NCBI GenBank assembly: GCA_030544235.1
Contig: CM060466.1
Span: forward strand, 5,175,592-5,239,591
Direction: 5' to 3'
Source of the DNA: Lepturacanthus savala
Taxonomy: Eukaryota; Chordata; Actinopteri; Scombriformes; Trichiuridae
Length of the DNA stretch: 64,000 nt
The notes below the pieces were generated by a model. It ran no database searches. It worked only from the letters and a program-made list of their open reading frames with translations, and was not told the origin of the DNA. Each line of letters opens with the position of its first letter. The first letter of the stretch is position 1. Positions 1 through 11,505 of this stretch are shown here, in pieces. A program made the translations under genes and the position numbers.

Positions 1-28
1 GTCAATTATTCTAACCGCTATGGTCTTC
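1..28 (-). CDS. slc8a1: slc8a1 exon-B-like alternative exon (cut by window edge)
   Basis: A pyrimidine-rich tract ending CCGCAG (minus strand, positions 29-36) is followed by G AAG ACC ATA GCG GTT AGA ATA ATT GAC, reading KTIAVRIID. This parallels the first residues of exon A (KTIQINIID) and has the same splice phase. In position and phase it fits the mutually exclusive exon B of NCX1/NCX3, 1.36 kb downstream of exon A. Only nine codons are visible, so it could also be a duplicated A exon. Confidence 0.7.
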
Positions 29-1747
29 CTGCGGAGGAAAGAGTGCAGACAACAGTGGGAGGGGAGGTCAGAGGTCAGGGGTCATGCATTGGTCCACATA
101 TTAAAACACACTCATAGAGGTCAACAGATGCAAGTCGACAGGACCCTGAGTCACCATGGCGACATGGGATGACCTCACATCTTCCGGCCTGCAGGAAAGA
201 AGAAACTCTGAGGTTAAAGTCACAATGAGGGAAACAGAGTCTCACACCTTGATGGCCAGTTTCTTTGTGATAATTCGTTATTTGTCACTCATGATTAAAG
301 AGGTAGTTCAGTATTTTAAACCTCTAGCCCAATTTCCCTCCTCCAGTATTGACCTATACTGATTACTGATGCTCTAGTAAACCTCTGCTGCTCTGTCACA
401 AATAGGATCAACGATCATTTTCAAACCGTTCTTGCTTCTTTTATAAGTAAGAACAGATGAATAAAATGGGAAACATGGCATGGTGCAGCTTATTGAGATC
501 AGATTTATCTACCAGGGTTCAAATCTGCAGGTGAACTAACATTATAATAAAAATTACAACAAATATCAATAATCGAGGACCAGTGAAATTATATCTCTAT
601 GCTTCCGATACATAAGGAATGAGGGAAATCAGGCTAATGTTACAAATGGGCCATTTTAACCAAATCATCAGAACAGCCACTAGAGAACTATGTTCTTTGT
701 ATGTGGGTGTTTCATATTACGTAGGTGAATGGGACTCCATTAGGTTGTATACACTAGGAATGTTCCATATTTGCATATTGTTGCCGTATGGCAACAAATC
801 TATTTTAGCATGTTAGAAAAAACTGACTTTGAATTGAATTAAAAATTGAAATAAAAATTGAATTAAACTCAAGTTCAATTTTTATTTGGCTGAAAAATTT
901 CAACCTTCGGTTTTGTGACCATGATGCTCACATGTCAAATGTCCATGATCAAACAGGATATCCTGGTCATGTGACGCTTCAAAAATAATAGATTTGATAT
1001 CTAACAGATTGTTTTCTGTTTTGCAGCCTCAAGGTGTCACTAAAATGTCAGTTTTTGCATGTAATTGCGTTTCCCTGCCAGCAGATGGAGACACAGACCC
1101 CCACACAGCAGCTTTAAATCACCTTTGATGATAAATGCATTCTGTTTTTTTGCCACTGAAACTAAAGATTAGATTTTATAACCACAGTAACATGTTTTAG
1201 AACATGTTTTGTTCCCATAGCAACAGTGTAAGATACAGCTCTGATGTCATTATGACTTTAACAGTCAAAGTGTGACCGTGATTCACGTGAGGACAGGGGG
1301 TGCGTTTAGATTAACAGAGGTCAAAGGTCGTTAATAATGAAGGGGTGGGGTTAGGGGCGGGGCTAGTGCAGGGGAAGGCGACGCCCCCCACCTTTCCTCT
1401 CACTCATCTCCAGCAGCCGCGGCTCTCCGATCTCTAGGAAGAAGTTCTTGTTTTTCTCGTACTCCTCGTCATCAATTATATTGATCTGAATGGTTTTACT
1501 GAAACAGAGAAAGAAACAGAGAGGGGAAGCAGGCGAGACAACAGAAGAGTGAGCACTCGGCCATAAGCAGTGATTCAGATCGGTGGAAATCTTCTGTGAG
1601 CATCTGAAAATAACAAAAAATACTCAACAAGCAAAGAGAAATTACTCAGAACCTGCTGACACATTTACAGCGTTCAGCCCTCAAGTGCTGGAAACTTCGC
1701 TGGGCTGGAGGCTACAGCAGCCCTGATTGGACAGATCCAAGGAGTGA

Positions 1748-1781
<34 letters not shown>

Positions 1782-4700
1782 GTCAGTGCCAGCAGCGTGG
1801 AAAAAGAATATCGCCTTCATCCATTGCCATGTGTTTTTAATGTCAGCAGAAGATGGTTCGGAGGTTTTGTTTCTGGATTTCAGGACACAAAATGTCTTGT
1901 TGTAGAAACTCTACTTAATATCTGTGTGATTATAAGAAGGTTTATGGTCAATGTGTCACAACCTGTTCCTTAAATCCAGCTGTTCGGACTTCTGTGAAGT
2001 TGTGATGTCAGAGCTATACAGTCACCACCCGCCCTGCATTTACAGCCATTCAAATCAACCAATCAGAAGACATTAAACTACCTCTAGCTTCACAGAGTTG
2101 ATGTTAAACTGCACTGAGATCAGTTTTGACTCTTAAAACCACAAATATATCTTGTTAGCGACACCACAACTTCACATAAATCCCAGGAAAAGTTTAAATA
2201 CCAGACCTTTTAGTAGTTGTAGTAACTGTGAAGTATATTTATATTCTGGGGCTACTGGAACATCTCTGCAGGATTTATAGTTAAAAACACCTCATTGATC
2301 TTCCAGCTCCTGGTATGTCCACCCAAAGACGTCCCATAAAACCATGAGACCATAAAGGAAAGCAGCCCCATCCTGTCCCAACAAATCTAACAACAAACCA
2401 GTCTTAAAATCTCCTGTCCTGTCCTATAATGTTCTATTCTGTCCTACCCTGTCCTAAAGTGTCCTTACCCTTCATATTCTGTCATATAATCTCCTACCCT
2501 CTTCTAATTATAGTGTCCTGTCCTGTCTTAAAGTGTCCTAACCTGTCCTAACTTGTCCTATAGTGTCCTCTCCTGTCTTAAAGTTCCCTAACCTGTCCTA
2601 AAGTGTCCTTACCCATCATAACCTGTCATGTAATCTCCTACCCTGTCCTAACTTGTCCTATAGTGTCCTCTCCTGTCTTGAAGTTCCCTAACCTGTCCTA
2701 AAGTGTCCTTACCAGTCTACCCTGTTCTAACTTGTTCTATAGTGTCCTGTCCTGTCTTAAAGTGTCATAACCTGTCCTCAAGTCAACTATCCTGTTCCAA
2801 CCTGTCCTATAGTGTCCTACCCTGTCCTAAAGTGTCCTTACCTGCCATAACCTGTCATATAATCTCCTACCCTGTCCTAACTTGTCCTGTAGTGTCCTGT
2901 CCTGTCTTAAAGTGTCCTAACCTGTCCTAAAGTCTCATATCCTGTCCCAACCTGCCCTAACCTGTCCTACCCTGTCCTAAAGTATCCTTACTTGTCATAA
3001 CCTGTCCTAAAGTCTCCTATCCTGTCCTAACCTGTCCTACCCTGTCCTAAGTATCCTAAAGTGTCCTAACCTGTCCTAAAGTGTCCTAAAGTGTCCTAAA
3101 GTGTCCTACCCTGTCCTAAAGTGTCCTAAAGTGTCCTACCCTGTCCTAAAGTGTCCTAAAGTGTCCTACCTACTTGTCATAGTCTGTCCTATAATCTCCT
3201 AACCTGTCCTAATGTGCCCAGTCCTGTCTTAACCTTTTCAAAATTGTCAATCAAAACCTATTCATCAAATAATCTTAAAGTTGTTTGTTTTCTTTACTAT
3301 GAGAAGATATAGTTCAACCACAACATGTGAAATAAAATGATTTGTATCTGGAATTCTCCCGTCTGTTCTTCAGTCTTTAAATTCAGAGACTAAAGACGGG
3401 ACAGAGGGTACAGACGGAGACCTCAGAGTAAACTGAGCATCAACAACTGTTGATGGTCTATATGATGATATGTGGAGGTTCTGACCATGAAGCTGTTGCT
3501 CTCAGGGAGTTTGTCCTGCTAATGGCAACGAAATCAGAGAAGGAGAAGACGGCCACATTAATAAAAGATGCAGGACTTAAAGTCAGACATGAAGAAACAC
3601 TGAAGATAAACAACAAGTGAGAACTGGGCTGAAAGTGAACAGGACGATTCTGGAAGTGTTTGTGTGAATTAGCAGAGACACACACGGTGTGATTTAACCC
3701 TCGTGTTGTGTTCCTGACCGTTTCATAGTTTTGTTTCTGAAAATTGTGGTTAATTTGATCAGATTCACCTAAGATTTCCATGAAAAGTCACAACTTTTTT
3801 TTATTGACAAGGTTAGAAATAATGATTTGTATTTGAAGTACTTTCTTTTCTTTAAACTTTGCTTTGGTTAAGGGAAGGTCAGTTTTCTAGCTTCTCTTCT
3901 TTAGCAGCTACACTGTTTCCAGCTGTGCTAACATCATAGCACCAATGGTTTTATAATCATCTATTAGCCTTTTGATGCAATGAGCAAACACATTTTTTCC
4001 ACAGTTGTATATGGGAATGAATGGGAATCCAAGCATATAGCATAATCTTGGCTAAACCAACCAGATTTAAAGGAATAGTTCAACATTTTTGAAAATTCAC
4101 CCATCGTCATGATTCTCATAGTCATAGCAAGTGCTACTACTACCATGATTAATGGTATTTTTTGGTTTCCCTCATCAAACTCAGAAAGTACACAATCCAG
4201 CAACTCTCATATGCTGTGGTCACCACGATATGAGATAATAATAATAATAATATTACGCTTTTCAGAGCAGCCATGTCTGGAGAGTGAAATCCAGCTTTAT
4301 ATTTACCCTGAAAACAGTTATGTCTCGTAGCATTGCATTATTATCTCATAGAATGGTGAAGTAAGTTTTGATAATGTTATGGGGTAAATATGTAAATACT
4401 GTTCAAAAGTTTGGGGTCACTCAGACAAAGCAAGGTCAGTTTTCTAGCTTCTCTAAGCAGCTAAACTGTTTTCAGCTGTGCTAACATGTTAGCATCAAGG
4501 GTTTTCTAATCATCCATTAACCTTCTGATCAATGATCAAACACATTCATCCATTAGAACACTGGAGTGATAGTTGCTGGATATGAACCTCTATACACCTA
4601 TGTAGATGTTGATGCACCAAAAACCAGACATTTGTATATTGTATTGTATTTGTGTCAGTCAGTCATCTTCTATACCCACTTATTCCTCATTAGGGTCACA

Positions 4701-7700
4701 TGGTCTGACATGAGCCAATCCCAGCGCGTTACGGCAAGAGGCAGGGATACACCCCAGATGGTCTCCAGCCAATCGTGGGGCACACACACCATTCACTCAC
4801 ACACTCACACCTACGGGCAATTTAGAGTCTCCAATTAACCTCAGCATGTTTTTGGACTGTGGGAGGAAGCCGGAGTACCTGGTGAAAACCCACGCAGACA
4901 CGGGGAGAACATGCAAACTCCACACAGAAAGGTCCCAGACCCAGGACCAAGGAGGTCTTGAACCTGCGACCTTCTTGCTGTGAGGCAACAGCGCTAATGC
5001 ATAGAGTGTATTTTTGATTAGTTTAATGTTATCTTCATTGAAAAAACAGTGCTTTTCTTTTGAAAATAGAGGAAAATTTCTAAGTGACCCCAAACTTTTG
5101 AACAGTAGTGTATGTATCTATTGTTTTAAAGATGTATTGTAGCGTTTCCTCCTGTCTCACCTTTTGATCTGTTGGTATTTCATCTTGTTGTATTCTGTGG
5201 TCTTGATCCTTTTAGTTTTTATTATGTCTTTCAATCTATTAGTTTTCTAGCTCCAGTGTTTCCTCATGACACCTTGTATGTTTGTGTGTCTATAAGGGAA
5301 AAGAGTGTAGTTGTAGTTCACCTATTTTCTATGAATTGATTAACATGAAAGGAACACAACATGAGGGTTAAGGTGAATATCAAACACTGAGCTTAATATC
5401 GCTGCAGCTTCACAGGAGCCCGGTGGCTTTTTTCTTTTTTTTTTTTGCAGAGAGGGAAACAAGACAGAAGAAGAAGTGAGCGGTGGTCAGGTCGGAGACG
5501 TGGCCGCCGGCCAGCAGCGACCTCCCCTGTGCTCGGCTCAGAGGGCTGACGGGAGCCGGCTGCTGCACCGGGCGACGCCGGCAGCCGACGAGCAGCAGAT
5601 TCCTGCCGAACACAGGCTGGCCTAATAAGGAAGAGAGCAGCCGCTGGTGTTTATCTGCACCAACAGCAGCTCCAACGCTGCTGCTAACGGCACAAAACAA
5701 AGCAGCAGGAGCAGGGCCCAACGTCCTGTTTCATTGACGGGGGGGAGACAATAAGCAGTACATTTTCTGAAGATAAATAAATTAAATATTAATACTAATA
5801 ATAAAAAAATAAAAAAATACCATACTACTATAATTATCTGGTCCTATCTTCTTCTTTCTCTCTCCTTTGCAACTTGTCTTGCAGGTTTAAGCCTCAGCAT
5901 GTTCACGTGTTTTAAATAATGATATTAACCCCTTGACCTCCAGCCCTTTTTCAGGTTTAGGACATCCCCATAGTCAGTAGGGTATGTCTCTGGAATAAAC
6001 ACAGAGATGTTGGTCGACACTAAACGACCATTTATTGATCTCAAATAAAAATGTTCATCCCAAAACAGCAACAAAAAAACACATTTTTTGTTTGTCGCTT
6101 CAAACAAGCGACTTTTTACTGTAGTGTTTTTTGGCTGCTAGTTTACTGAGTTTTTGTCATAAAGCTACACTGATGGTACCGTTGGACTCGTCACAGTCTC
6201 ATCTTTCATATGAGATGTCATTTGTTTATATAACATGAAGTATCAGAGCGCTAGCCATCAAAATGTGGTGAGTGGGTCGGCTTTATGATCGTATACCGAT
6301 TTTCATATTTGTTAATTAATTAGCTTGGTGTTGGAGTTGTGTTTGGTGTGTGTAAATATGACTTATATGTGCTTGTAGTGGAGTTTCTCCTGTTTAATTT
6401 GATGTATAGCTTCACTATATTTGTACATGATTAGTGGAGCAAGGTCAGAGTTTAACGGGTTAAAAGTAATAATAGTAGTTATAGCAATGTTCTGTATTTA
6501 TTTATATTCAGTTACGCAGGTTACGTCAAAACTGTGATGTGGTATTTATCACTTGTTACTGTCGTTTCAAAGTAATTTATTACATTACAAAATGACTGTA
6601 TTTAAAGTGTAAGGCAATACACTACTATTGCATTACTTATATTTATACCAAAATAACTGTAAATATGGATTCATCAATCCGAATCTAGCTCTGTATCGTT
6701 GTCATTATCGCTGCTAATCACAAGATTCCTACTGACAAGTTACTGATAAAAGCTGGTCTTCATGTTGCTATGGCGCCTGTAAATGCTAAATTACTGCTGC
6801 TATTTCAGGAAGTGGACGCTTCTTTAAGTGAAGCACAAATTTGACTTCATCTCCATCTTCTGTCTGTTCACCGCGGCTGATTTTGCGGTGATTTTAGCGA
6901 ATTTGTATGAAGGAAAAACCAAAAATTACTACTTCAATCCAGGTAAAAATGGGTTGTAATGCACATTACTGACATTTGTACCAAGTAAAATATTAACATG
7001 TTTACTGAATTGTATAGAATACCGATTGTATTTATACAAAACGCAACTGAGATCATGAATCAATGAGGGAAAAATTATGAAAATCCATGTCCTCGCTAAT
7101 CACTGTCGCTACGGTAACGTCCATCGTTAGAGCTTGTTATTGATCATTAGATCTTAACCAGCAGACTGATAAAAAGAGGCTGGTTTTGGACTAATGTTGA
7201 ATAAGTGGCGTGATAAATGACTTACTGGCTTCTCCATGTTAGTTTGATTGGTTTCTTCCACATAGCTAGCTGCTAGCTGACTGTCGGAATTAGCTGTTAG
7301 CTACTGAAAAACAGCATCTGGACCAAACTATTCTTAAGAAACGCATTGTTTTATGTTTGGCAGCGCTTGTGTTGTGCATTTATTTAACATTTCTTTAATA
7401 TTCAAGTTATTTATTTGTGTTTACAAAGACTTTTAGAGGGGACAACTTTGTGGAAGGGACATTTACTGTTGTCATGTTGTATTTTAGTGTTAATTAACTC
7501 TGGGCCACAGAAACAGCAGCAGAGTGAAGCTCCTGTTACACATAACAGCTCTGTTCAAAGGAAATAATGAGCCAGAATAAACTAGAACTGCAATAGTCGA
7601 TTAATTGATTAGTTGCCAACTAATATATTAATCACCAACAGGTTTTCAACAAATGTTGCAACTTGAATTAATTAATTAATTAATTGGAGATATTTTTAAG

Positions 7701-10700
7701 TAGAAAATGTCCAAATTCTCTGGTTCCAGCTTCTCTTCTCTGATTATTTTCTGGTTTCTTTAATCTTCTATAATAATAAACTGATGATCTTTGGGTTGTG
7801 GACAAATATGTAATGTAATATTTAAATGTTAAAAGTAAAAATAATAAAAAAAAATAAATAAAACTAAAATACAGAAAAAACACTTAAACTACTAAAATAA
7901 ATACAAATACAAAAAATACTAAAAATAAAAATTTAAAATCCCCCAAATAAAAAAATAATTAAAAAATAATAATAAAAAAAATATTAAACTATAAATACTA
8001 AAAGTCCAAAAATTAAAATAAAATGAAATTATAAAAAAAATATATTATATTATAAATTATTATTTGAAATAAATAAATATTCGATTAATGGATTACATTA
8101 GACATTTTTCAGAAGAAAATGGGCAAAAATGACATTTCAGCTTTGGGAAACAGTGACATTTTATTGTCTGTTTTATTATTATTTATCTTTTTATTAACCA
8201 AACAACTCATCATTAAATCATTTCAATAATCAATAAATAAATTGGAGCTCACAATCAGAATAGTAGCTGGTTGTAGCTGTAATTATTACATCAACAGTTA
8301 AAACCTTCACCTAAATCGATAAGTTAATATTTTATCTTCTAAGAGCTGGTCTGTCATATCTAAAGTGTATCAGATAAACGCAGCTTTCCATGTATTTACA
8401 GCACCTGGAGATGCTAATTTTAGTAATCGGGTATCTGATAGCTCCAACGGTCTATATAAGGCTCTCCAGCAGCTCATTGTGTGTAAATGTGGGGCAGCAT
8501 CCTCATTAATAAACTCCAACCAAAGAATGAGCGTGGCACCTTTTCCATTTCAACGCGCGTCCTCCTTCCTTTACGCCGAGCGGCCGTGTTTATGCTCTGG
8601 AAATAAATCTGTTGATTTCATTCCTGCTGCTCGCAGACATGGAAACAGTGGGGCTGCGGCCGCTATGTCAGACATGTAAACGTGGGGCTGGCATCACGTG
8701 ACCGGGAGAAGGAGCAGTTTCCTTTCGGCATCAGCCCTGTTCTCGGTTTGAATGAGTAAAATAACCACGTATGTGTTTGTTGCATTGACCCCTTGACCTC
8801 CAGCCCTTTTTTAGGTTTAGGACATCCCCATAGTCAGTAGGGTATGTCTGGAATAAACACAGAGATGTTGGTCGACACTAAACGACCATTTATTGATCTC
8901 AAATAAACATTTTCATCCCAAAACAGCAACAAAAAAACACATTTTTTGTTAGTCGCTTCAAACAAGCGACTTTTTACTGTAGTGTTTTTTGGCTGCTAGT
9001 TTACTGGGTTTTTGTCATAAAGCTACACTGATGGTACCGTTGGACTCGTCACAGTCTCAGCTTTCATATGAGATGTCATTTGTTTGTGTAACATGAAGTA
9101 TCAGAGCGCTAGCCATCAAAATGTGGCGAGTGGGTCGGCTTTATGATCGCATAGCGATTTTCATATTTGTTAATTAATTAGCTTGGTGTTGGAGTTGTGT
9201 TTGGTGTGTGTAAATATGACTTATATGTGCTTGTAGTGGAGTTTCTCCTGTTTAATTTGATGTATAGCTTCACTATATTTGTACATGATTAGTGGAGCAA
9301 TCTCAGGGGGGACCCTGGAGTTTAACGGGTTAAGGGTTTTCACTGAAATGATGACCTTTGTGTTGTTTGGGTCGGTTTTGACCCAGTTATAAAGCAATAA
9401 TTACAATAATGAATAATAAAATCAGCCAACACAACGACACACAGCTCTTCTCCCAATCATTGCAGCTTTAAGGGATTTTCTTTTTTAATATCAAGGGGTA
9501 TTAATGACAAAAAAAAAGCTCAGACTCACCATCAAAAAATATTAAAACCAATAGTTTCATGGTTTAGGAATCCTCACATGGTAACCAAGAGATGAGAAAC
9601 AAACTGGTTGATAAAGAATTATTTTTAGAGTAATTTACAGCTGATTTAAGGCCGAGCTGTTAATATAAGGGATGGAAGGTTAATAAACCTGGTTCATTAA
9701 CTCTTAGCTAAAAGCCACCTGACAGGACGTCCTGCCAGCACTTACAATACATGGCTGACGATAAAAACTAAAGTTGTGTTCATAATGTTGGTATTTACTA
9801 GGGCTGCAAGTAAAGAGATTATCACTGTTTCTCAAAGCTGAAGATTCAACATAAAATATCTTTTTTTTGTCCAGATCAACACTTCACAACCCAAAGATCA
9901 TCAGTCTAAAACAGAAAATAATTAGAACCAGAGAATTTTGACATTTTCTTCTTTAAAAAATCTATTCAATAACAAAATAGTTGGCAATTAATGTAATTGT
10001 TGGCAACTTATTGATTAATCAACTTTATTGTGTTCTATATGTATACTTTGATTTGTGTGGTAATTCATTGTTATTGTAATTTATGGATTATTTTAAAGCT
10101 TCAAAATCTTTAAAACTAATAAAGACTAAAACTAATAAAATAATGGAGCAACTTACTGGTTATTATATTATGGTAATTATTATGGTGTTGATTATAGTGT
10201 CTATTGTATGAAATGCTACTTAGACATGGTAAAAATGTTTTGAATGTTTTTATTACTTAAAATGGTTTAAATAATAGATATATTTAAAAAAAAATATGTA
10301 ACCTGTAATATGTGTCTTTCTATGTAAGTCAATGGGACTCCATTAGGTTGTATACACTAGGAATTTAATGTATTTGTATATTGATGCCATATGGTAACAA
10401 ATTGTTTTTTAGCATATTAAATATAAACCAGTGATGCTCACATGTCAAATGTCCATTAGCAATAGGGATATCCTGATCATGTGACCTCATAAATTGCATG
10501 TCCTTCAAAATAAAAGCCCCTTTTTCACACCTAACCTGTAAAAACATAGATTTTATATCACAACTTTTTTAGAAAAATTAAGATAAAAGTAAATTATTAT
10601 TATTATTAAAAACACTTTTGATAGTAGAGTATCTAATCTATTCCTCTAACTAATGTAATTCATTGTAAGTTCACTAAACATTGATGCAAACAGATTTGAA

Positions 10701-11423
10701 TGAATTTACAAACACTGAACTATGAATTAGTGAATCAAACTAGCAACTTGCTTCTATTCATGTTACAATCAGAGCAGCATAATACCAGGATCTGATGTTT
10801 AATAATATCATGGGTTGTTCTGTGTTCAAAGAAACATTTATCAGCATCACTCGTCATCTACAAAGAACCAAAAAGAAAAAATCACCTGGAAACCTGGAAA
10901 TCTGTAATTAAACAACAGCTGATATGGACGGCAGAGTGAAAATGACAAATACAGAATATACAGCTCTGGAAAAAAAATAAGAGACATCTCTACATGTATT
11001 CCAGCCATTACACTGCAGTTTCTGTTGAATTCCAACACATGAACACCTCATTCTGCTTAAAGAGGAACCAGGAGTGGAATAAAGTCCAAAAATAAGGCAC
11101 CAAATATTGATTTCTGAACTCTTAAGTGTAAACATCAGTATTATGTTGTTTTAAAATGAATTTGATCTTGTTTCTTTGCATTGTCTGAGGTCTGAAAACA
11201 TTGCATATTTTTTGTTATTTTGACAATTTGTCATTTTCTGCAAATAAATGCTATTAATTAATGCTAACGATAATATTTTTATTTGGAAATTGGGGGAAAT
11301 GTTGTCAGTAGTTTATAGACTCAAACAAATTGTTCCTTTTGCCCAAACACATACTTATAAGTAGTAAAATCATATAAACTGATCATTTTGCTATTGTCTC
11401 TTATTTTTTTTCTAGAGCCGTGT

Positions 11424-11505
<82 letters not shown>

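Noticed and set aside
5925..6107. 60-codon ORF repeated at 45319-45501 inside MITE family 1
   Set aside because: Similar in copies 1 and 4, but copies 2 and 3 carry small indels that break the frame; it overlaps the element terminus and shows no transposase motif.
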